Part shown: one piece after another, positions 27,293 to 36,887 of the stretch | Layout: each line of letters starts with the position of its first letter | How positions within the stretch are numbered: the first letter of the stretch is position 1 | NCBI GenBank assembly: GCA_947502585.1 | Contig: CANNAV010000003.1 | Coordinates: 1-64,000 of the forward strand | Direction of reading: 5' to 3' | DNA from: an uncultured Pseudovibrio sp. | Lineage (GTDB): Bacteria; Pseudomonadota; Alphaproteobacteria; Rhizobiales; Stappiaceae | Length of the DNA stretch: 64,000 nt | Notes under the pieces: model-generated | Seen by the model: only the letters and a program-made list of their open reading frames with translations | The model's database searches: none | What the model was told of the DNA's origin: nothing | Made by a program: the position numbers and the translations under genes

Positions 27293-27439
27293 AGGTTTCT
27301 CCTGGGCTTCTACTGGAGTTAAACTATAGACACAGCTCTGTTGATCTCGACTTAGCGGAAGTTGTAAATTTGAATCGGCGTAAACAGACCGCAAATGAAC
27401 CTAAGTGATTCTAATATTTTTCTTATAATTTTCAGGAAA

Positions 27440-29152
27440 CTACGCTTTAACCTCTATGAGTTCTTCTGGCTCTTCCCCGTCAGAAGTGTCAACCAGATCT
27501 ATTGAGAGGTCTCGTTCTCCCGGTTGCTCCAGTAGGCTTGCCAGATGAAAACATCGTTCATCCTTGGAAAAAGTAACGTACGAAAATGAAATTCCGACGG
27601 TAAACCCTAGGAGTACACCGAGCAATCCGCCCATCTCTGCAGGAAAACCAAACCAGAAGCCGGTAGAACCACTGGCCACAGCAACAGTGTAAAACAAGCT
27701 TGCCAGGGTGCCTGCAAGCATTGTGCTGTAAGCTGCAGTCGCGTGAAACCTGCTCCACCAGCACGAAAGCACAAGCACAGGAAAGAATGCTGCTGCTGCA
27801 AGGGACAGTGACATAGTCAGCATGTCCAGAAACAATAGGTTTTCGCTATAAGCCAGATAGCTGACAAAGGCACAGATCAGCAGAACCACGACACGTGCCA
27901 GAACGATTTTCTGATTGAGTGAGGCATGCGGCACCACCAAGGTCTCAATGAGATCTCGCGAAATGCTTGTTGAGAGCGCCATCAGGATCGCAGAACTTGC
28001 GGCAAGCGCTGCTGCAACAATCCCTGATCTGATCAGCGCGGCAATGAGGCCGTTCTGATGGCCCTGATCAAGTGCGTTCGGCCCAAGCAGGCTTTGAAGC
28101 CGTTCATCCGCCAGCAGCAGGAAATAGGCCGAACCAACGACCATCAGTAACAGAAGGAACGACAGAGAATACCCGGCAGCGCGACGAGAAGATGATGAAC
28201 TTCCTGTACCCAGAAGCTTGCTGAGAAGGTGCGGAAGGCTGGCTATGCCTATGGCAAAGAAAAGAGCCGTTCCAATCACTGGCCAGAGCCCTCCGGCATA
28301 TGGACCTTGTATCAGGAACCAACCGATACTAGTATTTTCAATATCAATGATCGCTGCGAGTTGCTCTGTGAGCGAGTTGCTGACTACACCGGTGAACCCG
28401 ATACTCTCGGAGATCATAGGAGATGTCAGTTGGTCCAGCCCAAGCAAAATGACTGGTGAGAGGCAGGCAAACACCATCAGCACGCCTTGCAAAGCCTGTG
28501 TCCACACAGCTCCGTTGACACCGCCAAGCACAACAGAAATGAGCAAGACTGCAGAAAAGAGCAGAATGCCTGTTGTTGAGGTTGCGTTGAGAGATGTTGC
28601 CAGCACCTGACCTCCAACCAAGATCTCGGTGCATAAGAAAGGAATACCAACAAGAATTACCAGACCGCCGGCAATCAACCGGACCAGATTGCTCTGCAAA
28701 CGGACACCAAGGAACTCCGGTATAGTCTTTGAACCAAATTTTCTGACAGGGGAAGCAAACAGCACAGCACACAAGACAAGACTGCTTACCCATCCCAAAA
28801 CAATTGGGAAGCTGATGTACTCTGGCAGGAAAATGACAGAGAGAAACAGCGGAAAGAAATTGCCGCCAACAAAACATGCAGCCAGGGTCACACCTGTCAG
28901 ACCTGCTGGCACGTTCTTCCCTCCCCAATGATACTTGGAAAGTTTCATGGTTCGCGCCAGAATGCCCACCATAGCAAACACAAGCAGTGGCAGCAAAGCC
29001 ATCAGGGCTTCGATGAGCACGACAACAACACCAGCTTTTTCCATAACAGAGAGTAGGCCAGTCAGCAAAAACAGTGCGAGTGTGAACAGAGAAAGCGCTA
29101 GCGGAACGCCCTTATATAGCGAAGGATGAGGACCAAGGCTGGAGAGTGTCAT
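27440..29152 (-). CDS. Sodium:solute symporter (SSS family), large subunit
   Basis: A 570-residue membrane protein with about 13 hydrophobic segments and SSS-family features (GLTGVTLAACFVGGNFFPLF, VRKFGSKTIPEFLGVRLQSN, GVNGAVWTQALQGVLM). The form that pairs with a small DUF4212 subunit resembles acetate- or short-chain acid-type symporters (ActP/VC2705 subgroup). The C-terminus carries an acidic cytoplasmic tail. Its start overlaps the small-subunit gene by four bases. The neighbouring CrbS/CrbR-type system supports a role in uptake of acetate or a related acid; the substrate itself is inferred. Confidence 0.85.
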   Translation of the reverse strand: MTLSSLGPHPSLYKGVPLALSLFTLALFLLTGLLSVMEKAGVVVVLIEALMALLPLLVFAMVGILARTMKLSKYHWGGKNVPAGLTGVTLAACFVGGNFFPLFLSVIFLPEYISFPIVLGWVSSLVLCAVLFASPVRKFGSKTIPEFLGVRLQSNLVRLIAGGLVILVGIPFLCTEILVGGQVLATSLNATSTTGILLFSAVLLISVVLGGVNGAVWTQALQGVLMVFACLSPVILLGLDQLTSPMISESIGFTGVVSNSLTEQLAAIIDIENTSIGWFLIQGPYAGGLWPVIGTALFFAIGIASLPHLLSKLLGTGSSSSSRRAAGYSLSFLLLLMVVGSAYFLLLADERLQSLLGPNALDQGHQNGLIAALIRSGIVAAALAASSAILMALSTSISRDLIETLVVPHASLNQKIVLARVVVLLICAFVSYLAYSENLLFLDMLTMSLSLAAAAFFPVLVLSCWWSRFHATAAYSTMLAGTLASLFYTVAVASGSTGFWFGFPAEMGGLLGVLLGFTVGISFSYVTFSKDERCFHLASLLEQPGERDLSIDLVDTSDGEEPEELIEVKA

Positions 29153-29445
29153 AATGTGTTCCCCGGGCGCTGAGATGAGCCGGTACTGCTTTCATCAAGC
29201 CTGTCCTGTGCACCGCAAAACCATGAGATCAGGACACTTGCGACGAAAAACAGGAAGCATCCCCACACATAACTGTTTGACAGGGAAGCTGAAAATCCGC
29301 TCAGCTCATTTTGAGGGGCATTTGGATCAGAGTCAGGCGTTCCATAAAAGACAGCGATACTAAAGAAGATGAGCCAGAGCATAAGCGTTGCAGCCATGAG
29401 CGCACGTGTTTTGGTCCAATAGGCGACTCTATTTGGTGTACGCAC
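29149..29445 (-). CDS. Sodium:solute symporter small subunit (DUF4212-like)
   Basis: A 98-residue protein with two membrane helices (ALMAATLMLWLIFFSIAVFY and YVWGCFLFFVASVLISWFCG). The opening 'AYWTKTRALM' resembles the YWxxNxRLxxxL start of the small-subunit family TIGR03647/DUF4212, which precedes a large SSS subunit. The GTG at 29445 is preferred because AGGAGG lies five bases before it; an upstream GTG at 29451 would overlap that site. It is the first gene of the symporter pair. Confidence 0.75.
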   Translation of the reverse strand: MRTPNRVAYWTKTRALMAATLMLWLIFFSIAVFYGTPDSDPNAPQNELSGFSASLSNSYVWGCFLFFVASVLISWFCGAQDRLDESSTGSSQRPGNTL

Positions 29446-29933
29446 ACCCACCTCCTGTAATGGTTACCCAACGTCCGTATACTCTACAGTCCCTCAAGCG
29501 AACCGCCAGACTAAAATTCTACTAACTGATACTAATCCCCAATCCTTGGTGTTCGGAAAGCAGCAAACGCACGCTTTAAGCGGTCTATATTGGGGAGACA
29601 ACTCTTGAGTTCTGTATATGCCTTCTTGCAATATCTTAATGATTACTGACGGTTTTGTGGTAAAAATGCGTTAGATGCGTGAAAACAATCAACTTCCTGC
29701 TTGCCAGCACCTCCCTGTTTCGCATAATGCTTTTGTATAGGGAGGATGCGACTGGTTGAGACTCTGCGGAGTTCTAAGGTTGTAAAATATCTATTGTGGC
29801 GCTTTGGGGAAGCTGCGAAATTCTCGTCAAAATCCCCGTGGCGTCGAAAACTGCATATCTGTTGATCTTAGTTCGATGAGACGGATTGGAGATCATTGGA
29901 GGCAGCCCACGACAAGAAATGGAGGAGCACAGC
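29446..29933. other. Divergent regulatory region between the symporter genes and crbR
   Basis: The gap of nearly 500 bases separates the divergent symporter operon and the LuxR-type response regulator gene. It presumably holds both promoters. I recognise no clear palindrome or RNA gene. Confidence 0.4.
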
Positions 29934-30593
29934 GTGTACAACGCAGTCCATCGCTTTATTATCGCTGATGACCACCCGCTGTTCCGTGGTGCAATGCGTC
30001 AGACAATCGAGAAGCAGTTCGCATCGGTAAAAATTATCGAGGCCGGGAGCCTTGATGAAGTCACCTCTGCTCTCGATCGGGAGGAAGACGTAGACATGAT
30101 CCTTTTGGATCTGTCCATGCCGGGCATGCGAGGGTTCTCTGGATTAATGTACTTGCGTGCTCAATACGTGGGTGTGCCAATAGTTGTCGTTTCCGGAACA
30201 GAAGACCCGACTACAATCCGCAGTGCCATTGAGTTCGGTGCGTCCGGGTATATTCCAAAGTCACTTGGTATTGATGTTATTCAGGATGGTGTTTCAGTTG
30301 TTCTGGAGGGGGGCGTCTGGATCCCACCGGACATTGACCTGAACGCCGTTGATGAAGCAACTAAAATGGCTCAGCGTCTGGCGTCTTTGACACCGCAGCA
30401 AGTGCGCGTGTTGATGATGCTTTCGCAAGGTTTGCTGAATAAGCAGATCGCTTATGAGTTGTCTGTATCGGAAGCGACTGTAAAAGCGCACGTTTCTGCT
30501 ATTTTGCAGAAGTTGGGCGTTGAAAGCCGGACGCAGGCAGTAATTGCAGCAGCGAAGATCGAATCCGGTCAGTGGCAAAGCATTGCTATCTAG
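29934..30593 (+). CDS. crbR: LuxR/NarL-type response regulator, CrbR-like
   Basis: A response regulator of about 219 residues. The receiver domain has the acidic pair ADDHP (11-13), phospho-acceptor Asp59 in ILLDLSMPGM, and VVVSG and YIPKS for the Thr/Ser and Lys positions. The C-terminal LuxR helix-turn-helix (about 152-215) reads LTPQQVRVLMMLSQGLLNKQ and SVSEATVKAHVSAILQKLGV. The GTG at 29934 is chosen because GGAGGA lies eight bases upstream; upstream TTG and ATG starts lack a well-placed site. It faces the large SSS-type sensor kinase gene convergently and the symporter genes divergently. CrbSR systems control acetyl-CoA synthetase in other proteobacteria; orthology is inferred. Confidence 0.82.
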   Translation: MYNAVHRFIIADDHPLFRGAMRQTIEKQFASVKIIEAGSLDEVTSALDREEDVDMILLDLSMPGMRGFSGLMYLRAQYVGVPIVVVSGTEDPTTIRSAIEFGASGYIPKSLGIDVIQDGVSVVLEGGVWIPPDIDLNAVDEATKMAQRLASLTPQQVRVLMMLSQGLLNKQIAYELSVSEATVKAHVSAILQKLGVESRTQAVIAAAKIESGQWQSIAI

Positions 30594-30616
30594 GTATTCT
30601 TCGAGAAGATCTACGG

Positions 30617-30649
30617 AAAAAAGGCGCTCTTTGTGGTGCCTTTTTTTTG
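30617..30649. terminator. Bidirectional terminator between crbR and crbS
   Basis: Arms AAAAAAGGC and GCCTTTTTTTT form a hairpin between the convergent response regulator and sensor kinase genes. Confidence 0.75.
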
Positions 30650-30681
30650 TTGGCCGGGCCGAATAAGTGTCTTACGAGAGG

Positions 30682-33600
30682 TTACGTGCCTCCCAGAGCG
30701 GCCTTGCAGCGCATCAGATGCGCTCTGAGCACAGCTGGTTTAAGTGGTTTATGGATCATCTCTATATCTTTGTCGCAGGCTTTTGCGCGTACTTCTGCTG
30801 TTCGGTCTGCAGTGATTAGCATTGCGGGGAAATGGACACCAAACTTCCAGCGCAAGTGAACAACGGCCTCAATACCAGTGCCCTGATCCAGATGATAATC
30901 TGCCAGAATGATGTCTGGTTGTGTCTTGCTTGCGTAGATTGCCCTGGCTGCATCCTGTGCATTTGTAGCAGTCACCACATTACATTTCCATGTACGCAAT
31001 AAAGACTCCATGCCTTCCAGAATCTGCGGCTCGTTGTCAATGGTCAGCACATTCAGACCAGCGAGCTGACTGACGACAGCACTGGGCTGAGTTTGCTTAG
31101 CGGTTACCGGTAGGCTTGTGGCTTCTTTAATAGCAAGCGAGAAGCGAGAGCCTTTCCCATCCTGAGACCTGAGTGTCACGTTGAGTGCCAACACCTTACT
31201 GATACGTTCTACGATAGAAAGCCCAAGCCCAAGCCCGGCGGCAATGCGGGCGCCCTTATCAAGGCGGCTGAACTCCTTGAAGATCAGCTCCTGCTGCTTC
31301 TCTGGAATGCCGATCCCACTATCGTACACCTCAATATTCGTCATGTTGTTCCTCGTCTTGCGAACTCCAACGACTACGCCGCCTTTTGTGGTGTACTTCA
31401 GACCGTTTGAAATGAGGTTTTGCAGCAGACGGCGCAAGAGACGCCGATCTGAGCGCACGCAAACATCAGTGCTGCGGATTTTGAGTTTAAGCCCTTTTTC
31501 CCTGGCAATTGGATTGAACTCCACGCGCAGTGGGTTAAAAATATCATCAAGGCGGAACGTCGAGATCTCCGCTTTGAAAGCACGCGTATCAAGACGGGAG
31601 ATATCGAGAACGGCGCCAATGATCTCTTCTACAGACTCCAGCGCGGCCTCGATATTGCTAACCAACTTGCGGTCTTCCGGGTCTCCGTCCATGAAGCGGT
31701 CAGTAAGGGTAGAGGAATAAAGTCGCGCTGCATTCAAAGGCTGCAGAATATCGTGACTTGCCGCAGCCAGGAACCGTGTCTTGTCCTGATATGCCAGCTC
31801 AGCAGTCTTCCTGGCAGTCTCAAGCTGTTCATTCACCTTCGTCAGCTCTTCGGTGCGGTCCCGAACCCGCTGTTCCAGGTTTTCATTGGCTCGGGCAAGA
31901 GCTTCCTCTGCAAAAACACGTTCAGTAATATCGGTGTAGCTGGTGACCAGACCACCATAAGGCATGGGACTCGTGCGTACTTCCAATACCGTTCCGGTGC
32001 TTACCAGGTGCTCCTGATAGGTTTCCTGCCGGTTGATGAAATTGTGCATGCGCAGGCCGACAATCTCTTCAACATCACCATCTCCAAACAAGCCAGCCTC
32101 CGCAATATGGCGGATCATCTCCTCAAGCGAAGTACCAACCTGGCCAAATTTTGCCGGCAACATCAGCATTTCGCGATACTGCCGGTTCCAGCAGATCAGG
32201 CGCAGGTCCTTGTCATAAACCGAAATACCCTGCCTCATCTGATCAAGCGCGATCTGTAAAAGATCACGGTTATACTGAATAGCTTCGGTCGCATCATCCA
32301 GCAGCTTTATGGCTTCCTGTGTCCCTGGGTCTCGCCGTTTTAGCAAAAGGGAAAGCACCAGTCGTGCGGACGCTGAGCCAATCGCGCTGGCAAGAAGTTG
32401 TTCGGAGAACCTCAGGATCACAGCATCAGCTTCCTCGCTGCTGTCAATTGTGATGCGATGCTCCGCAGCATATGTATCAAAGGATCGTTGTGTCCGCTCC
32501 TCTCCCACATAACGGGAAATTGTTGCCTGCAGATCTCCGGTTGTCACTGTTGTACGCAGCTTCCGCAGGGCGGGGACCTGTGACAACCCGGTGGGTACAA
32601 AGGTGTTGGCCTGAATGCGCTCAATCGCAGTTGGTTGCCTGGTGAGCGAGAAAATCACATAAAACAGCAGTCCTGACAGAAGACTCCAGAGCACGCCGTG
32701 TACAAACGGGTCCATATCAAGATATAGCAAAGCTTCCGGCTTCAGTATGTCTATACCGAACGGCCCGTTGTGCAGGATGTTTGAACCAAAGATACTCTCA
32801 CGCGCAAAGACAGGAAGCAGCAATGTGTAGAACCAGACAGCAAACCCGGCCGTCATGCTGGCAATTGCACCACGTGCCGTCGCCCTGCGCCAGATCAAAC
32901 CACCGATAAAAGCCGGAGCGAACTGCGCAATTGCAGCGAAAGAGAGGAGGCCGATGCTTGAAAGAGCCGTGCTGTCACCTGCAACACGGTAGTAGACATA
33001 GCTTCCCAAAATGACGAGGAATATCGACATACGCCGAATGCCCAACACCAGCTGGCTCATGTCTTCACCTGTAGTGGAGATAATCTCGTCCTCACTACGT
33101 CTGCGCAGAATAATCGGCATCACCAGATCGTTGGAGACCATAATGGAAAGTGCAACGGTCGTCACAATCACCATAGCTGTTGCTGCGGACAGGCCGCCAA
33201 TAAACACCAGCAGGGTCAGCCAGTCAGCATCATAGGCCCGCGGCAGCGCAAGCACGAACATGTCCGGATCAACTGTGGTACCCAAAATGGTCAGACCAGC
33301 AAGGGCGATTGGTACGACGAACAGGTTGATAGCAATCAGGTAGCCTGGGAACAGCCAGGCCGCTCGTTTCAACTCAGCTTCACTGTTGTATTCCGTCACT
33401 GTCACATGGAACTGGCGTGGCAGAAGCACAATAGAAAATAAAGACAGGAGAGTGATCACTGCCCACTTGCCCGGATTGATGTTCGTGAACAGGTCCTGCG
33501 AGCTGTTTGTGTTGGCAAACGATGCGTGAAGGAGATCCTGGGGCCCGTCAAACAATATGAAGGTGACCCAGATGCCAATTGCGAGGAAAACAACGAGCTT

Positions 33601-34215
33601 AACGACGGCCTCGGTCGCGATGGACAGCATCAAGCCTTCCTGGTGCTCGGTCGCGTCAATATGACGGGTGCCGAACAGCCATGTAAACACAGCCATAAAA
33701 ATGGCGATTAACAGTGTTTCATCTCCGAAGATCGAGATCTCCGCATCATCAGGCGTTAACAATGGGTGCAGCACAATCGTGCCAACAGATAAATCCAATG
33801 CCTTCAGCTGAAGTGCAATGTAGGGGATCATGCCGATAAAGGCGATCAGCGTGACAATCGCGCCAACCACAGGGTTTTTGCCATACCTTGCAGCAATAAA
33901 ATCGGCAACAGATGTGATCTTTTCTGCTTTCGCCAGCTGGATCACTCGCAAGATCACGGGATACCCAAAGGTGAATAGAAGTATAGGTCCCAGGTAGATG
34001 GTAATAAACTCGAAACCATTTCTCGAAGCAGATCCGACAGATCCGAAAAATGTCCATGATGTACAGTAAACGGAGAGTGAGAGAGCATAGATAAGTGGCC
34101 TCCCTCTTGCCTTCTTAACGCGGCTCCTGGCGACTTTGTCACCGTAACTCGCGATAACAAATAAAAGCAGTATATATGCCAAAGCAACAAGGACTACGAT
34201 CCAACCTTGAAGCAT
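30682..34215 (-). CDS. crbS: Hybrid sensor histidine kinase with SSS-transporter sensor domain, CrbS-like
   Basis: A 1177-residue hybrid kinase. Residues 1-520 resemble a sodium/solute symporter with about 13 membrane segments (PLIYALSLSVYCTSWTFFGS near the start). A linker of the STAC type (about 560-640) and a PAS domain (about 655-770, QMRQGISVYDKDLRLICWNR) follow. Then come the His phospho-acceptor box FLAAASHDILQPLNAARLYS (about 812-831), an HATPase domain (GIGIPEKQQELIF; GLGLGLSIVERIS) and a C-terminal receiver with IILADYHLDQGTG. This layout is that of CrbS, a sensor for acetate use that works with CrbR. The response regulator gene is convergent with it. Confidence 0.88.
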   Translation of the reverse strand: MLQGWIVVLVALAYILLLFVIASYGDKVARSRVKKARGRPLIYALSLSVYCTSWTFFGSVGSASRNGFEFITIYLGPILLFTFGYPVILRVIQLAKAEKITSVADFIAARYGKNPVVGAIVTLIAFIGMIPYIALQLKALDLSVGTIVLHPLLTPDDAEISIFGDETLLIAIFMAVFTWLFGTRHIDATEHQEGLMLSIATEAVVKLVVFLAIGIWVTFILFDGPQDLLHASFANTNSSQDLFTNINPGKWAVITLLSLFSIVLLPRQFHVTVTEYNSEAELKRAAWLFPGYLIAINLFVVPIALAGLTILGTTVDPDMFVLALPRAYDADWLTLLVFIGGLSAATAMVIVTTVALSIMVSNDLVMPIILRRRSEDEIISTTGEDMSQLVLGIRRMSIFLVILGSYVYYRVAGDSTALSSIGLLSFAAIAQFAPAFIGGLIWRRATARGAIASMTAGFAVWFYTLLLPVFARESIFGSNILHNGPFGIDILKPEALLYLDMDPFVHGVLWSLLSGLLFYVIFSLTRQPTAIERIQANTFVPTGLSQVPALRKLRTTVTTGDLQATISRYVGEERTQRSFDTYAAEHRITIDSSEEADAVILRFSEQLLASAIGSASARLVLSLLLKRRDPGTQEAIKLLDDATEAIQYNRDLLQIALDQMRQGISVYDKDLRLICWNRQYREMLMLPAKFGQVGTSLEEMIRHIAEAGLFGDGDVEEIVGLRMHNFINRQETYQEHLVSTGTVLEVRTSPMPYGGLVTSYTDITERVFAEEALARANENLEQRVRDRTEELTKVNEQLETARKTAELAYQDKTRFLAAASHDILQPLNAARLYSSTLTDRFMDGDPEDRKLVSNIEAALESVEEIIGAVLDISRLDTRAFKAEISTFRLDDIFNPLRVEFNPIAREKGLKLKIRSTDVCVRSDRRLLRRLLQNLISNGLKYTTKGGVVVGVRKTRNNMTNIEVYDSGIGIPEKQQELIFKEFSRLDKGARIAAGLGLGLSIVERISKVLALNVTLRSQDGKGSRFSLAIKEATSLPVTAKQTQPSAVVSQLAGLNVLTIDNEPQILEGMESLLRTWKCNVVTATNAQDAARAIYASKTQPDIILADYHLDQGTGIEAVVHLRWKFGVHFPAMLITADRTAEVRAKACDKDIEMIHKPLKPAVLRAHLMRCKAALGGT

Positions 34216-34357
34216 GTTTCCCCCGTCGGACTGGTAGGTCCGTTACTTCCATTAAGTGTTTTTTGTCTCTCAATGCTGCACAGTTGACCGATCTTTTATG
34301 AAAGGCAAGAGTTCACTACGAGTTATTGCGTCTTTGTAACTGTAGATTTTTTCGAAG

Positions 34358-35101
34358 ATGACGAAAGGCTATGAGTTGGGACAGCACCGCAATTCTACCA
34401 AAGAGAACCTGCCGGGTGCCTTTGAAAATATCGAGAATGTATCTCTCGAAAGTCCGGGCTGGCTCAGGCGTATCTATGCTTTGTTCTTTTATAGATCCGA
34501 CCTGGATACTCTTGTTAAGCTGAAGGGGTATCTTGGTCGCAGTGCGGCGTATCTGACTTATAAGAATGTGCAGGAATACTCTCGTTCCAGGGCCGGTGTT
34601 CATTGGAAATCTCTGCTCGATGAAGAAGATTTTCAGCAGGCTCTGGAAGCCTCCCGCTGGAGTTCTTTCTCCATCACTGTTGAGCTCGTCGGCGAAATGG
34701 CTCTGATTGTGTTGCGGCAAAAGACGAGGGCAGACCCGCAGGATCTTGCCGGCATGATCGGACATCTTCTTAAGGAAATCCTGGTTGAGCATCAGGAAGA
34801 ATCTTCTTGCCCGGTGCAGGAGTGGAATGCTGTTGCTCAAAACATGCCAACCAAAATGCGCACGGATGCTTTGGTGCCAACCCGCAGTGTTACAGGGATT
34901 GCGGCTACACAGGTTTCAAGGATTTTTTGCAGCCTTCCGGTTCACAAACGCCTGCATGGTCACGATGAATTGTTGCTTCTCAACGGTTTGCGTTTGAACC
35001 TTTTGCAGTTGCACCATGAATTTTCCATACGTGCAAATTTCAAAGCGCTTGCAGAGCTGGCACAAAACCACCAAATCCGATCTCCTGACCCCGATTTGTG
35101 A
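34358..35101 (+). CDS. Hypothetical protein of unknown family
   Basis: A 247-residue frame, soluble by appearance. It has a basic aromatic stretch early on (GWLRRIYALFFYRSDLDTLV), a middle part LDEEDFQQALEASRWSSFSI, an amphipathic helix AGMIGHLLKEILVEHQEESS and a His/Leu-rich end. I do not recognise any domain. There is no strong ribosome site before the ATG, and the opposite strand is open for about 170 codons in part, so coding status is less secure than for neighbours. It lies between crbS (divergent) and fixL; no functional link can be shown. Confidence 0.5.
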   Translation: MTKGYELGQHRNSTKENLPGAFENIENVSLESPGWLRRIYALFFYRSDLDTLVKLKGYLGRSAAYLTYKNVQEYSRSRAGVHWKSLLDEEDFQQALEASRWSSFSITVELVGEMALIVLRQKTRADPQDLAGMIGHLLKEILVEHQEESSCPVQEWNAVAQNMPTKMRTDALVPTRSVTGIAATQVSRIFCSLPVHKRLHGHDELLLLNGLRLNLLQLHHEFSIRANFKALAELAQNHQIRSPDPDL

Positions 35102-35734
35102 GCAGGGCATGTTCTGTTTGATGGATTAAGTCAAACCACAGCAAATCGCTCCGCTAAAGATGTTAGAGTGCGATGCGTGAATGTAAATGAATGCGACATG
35201 CCCTGGTGAAATATTTTTTCAATAGCGCACGCGACGCAGACAAGAGGCTTCAATATCGGACCCAAAGAGCGGGAAATGTTGTACCTCGGTGGAAAACCTG
35301 GGTTCGGAGCATGATATATCCTGCGACATATACGCGCCGTATAGGTGAACACGCTTACTACTTTTGGTTTACTTAACTTAGCCCTGCTCCAAATTGAGCA
35401 ATAATTTCGCGTCAGAATCAGAAATTCGTAAAATAATATTCTACATAAGATAACCTAGGGTTTGCTGGGATTTTTAATAGGTAAATGCCTTGTTGAAGCG
35501 GATACTGACATCGTAATTAATGTCTTTCGATTCCAGGTTTACACGCACAGGTTTAGAGAGCGGCCTTCTCTCTGGTGATATATCTACGGAAAAGAGCAAA
35601 TTAAACGTCGAATCGGTCGCAACCTAGGTGATTGACCTGGCTTGGGACATAGGATAGCTGATTAGTCAAAATACCCATCTAGATACCCGTTTAGATAAAC
35701 TTACGGGTGAGCCTACAACAACTAGGAAACTACT
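35102..35734. other. Long non-coding region upstream of fixL
   Basis: More than 600 AT-rich bases hold no convincing gene on either strand. A fragment of the dispersed repeat (copy D, 35165-35210) lies in it. The stretch just before fixL has no FixK/FNR box that I can see. Confidence 0.5.
35165..35210. repeat. Dispersed repeat, partial copy D
   Basis: CGATGCGTGAATGTAAATGA followed by ATGCGACATGCCCT resembles the second half of copy B at 39024-39060 (GATGCGTGAATGCATATGAA, then CGCAACATGCTCT). Only the tail part of the element is present. Confidence 0.5.
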
Positions 35735-36841
35735 ATGGTCTCCTCTTCATGCTTGCACAGTGTTCTGGATACTGCCGTTAATGGCATCATAGTGATTGAT
35801 GATAACGGAACTATATTGATTTATAACCGTGCTTGCGAGAAAATGTTTGGCTACAAGAGCGCGGAAGCCGTTGGTAAGAGTGTTAACACATTGATGCCGA
35901 GCGCCATTGCCAGACAGCATGACAAGTTCATCCGGAACTATCTGAAATCGGGTACCCCGAAAGTCGTTGATATTGGTCGCGAGGTCGTTGGGCGCCACCA
36001 AGATGGAACCGAAATTCCGATAGAGCTGTCCGTCGGCGAGGCGCAGACAGAAAGTGGCCACCAATTCATTGGCGTCCTGAAGGATCTGCGGGCAACCAAG
36101 GAATATGAAGAGCGCCTTCGTGTGCTGCAGTCCAACCTGGTGACGATGACCCGTGTAAACGCGCTGGACGAAATGGGCGCTGCGATTGCGCACGAGGTCA
36201 ATCAGCCGCTCACAGCTCTGATGCTTTATCTCCAGACTGCAGCACGCCGTTCAAAAGGCGCTGATCAGCCCGATGAGGCTCTGATCAGTCTGATGGATAA
36301 AGCTGTGGTGGAGGCCGAGCGTGCTGGCCATATCATCCAGCGGATGCGTAACTTTGTCGAACGGCAGGCCCCGCAATGCATCGGGACCGGGCTGGCAACC
36401 CTCATTGATGATTGCCTTGAGCTCGTTAGGGTAGGCCACGAAGCGGATGATGTAGAGTTTATCTCTACTTTCGCGGACTATAACTACCAGCTTGAGTTGG
36501 ATTCCGTACAAATACAACAGATTCTGGTAAACTTGATCCGAAATGCAGGTGAAGCCGTTAAGGGTCAACCTGTTAAGAAAGTAGTTATTTCTGTCGAAAC
36601 TAACGATGACAATGTGTTCGTTAAGGTTATGGACACCGGACCAGGGTTGGATAAGGAAGCAGTGCCGCACCTTTTTAAAGCCTTTACTGGGACAAAGCGG
36701 CGCGGTTTAGGTATTGGACTTGCGATTTCCCGGAGTATAGCCCAAAACCATGGTGGCGACTTACTTGTAGAGCCATATGAGGAAGGTAAAGGTGCTACCT
36801 TCACTTTGCGGCTCCCGGTAAATTCAAAAGCAACGAGCTAA
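35735..36841 (+). CDS. fixL: Oxygen sensor histidine kinase FixL, soluble form
   Basis: A 368-residue kinase without membrane segments. A single PAS domain (about 1-120) aligns with the haem domain of Bradyrhizobium FixL: the axial His (His200 there) corresponds to His62 in RQHDKFIRNY, and the distal Arg220 to Arg82 in IGREVVGRHQDG, at the same spacing of 20 residues. The kinase part has MGAAIAHEVNQPLTALM with His153, the N box LVNLIRNAGEAV and the G boxes TGPGLDKE and GLGIGLAIS. Haem-bound FixL is active at low oxygen and phosphorylates FixJ. fixJ follows 46 bases downstream. Oxygen sensing is inferred from residue conservation. Confidence 0.9.
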   Translation: MVSSSCLHSVLDTAVNGIIVIDDNGTILIYNRACEKMFGYKSAEAVGKSVNTLMPSAIARQHDKFIRNYLKSGTPKVVDIGREVVGRHQDGTEIPIELSVGEAQTESGHQFIGVLKDLRATKEYEERLRVLQSNLVTMTRVNALDEMGAAIAHEVNQPLTALMLYLQTAARRSKGADQPDEALISLMDKAVVEAERAGHIIQRMRNFVERQAPQCIGTGLATLIDDCLELVRVGHEADDVEFISTFADYNYQLELDSVQIQQILVNLIRNAGEAVKGQPVKKVVISVETNDDNVFVKVMDTGPGLDKEAVPHLFKAFTGTKRRGLGIGLAISRSIAQNHGGDLLVEPYEEGKGATFTLRLPVNSKATS

Positions 36842-36887
36842 GCTGAAGCTGTTGTTTAGCACAACAAAAATAAGGACCTGAGCAATC

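Noticed and set aside
35735-36841. Loss of the haem ligand in FixL
   Set aside because: I first placed the ligand at the Lys in TPKVVDIG. Counting spacing against Bradyrhizobium FixL shows that site equals His214; the true ligand His200 corresponds to His62, which is present.
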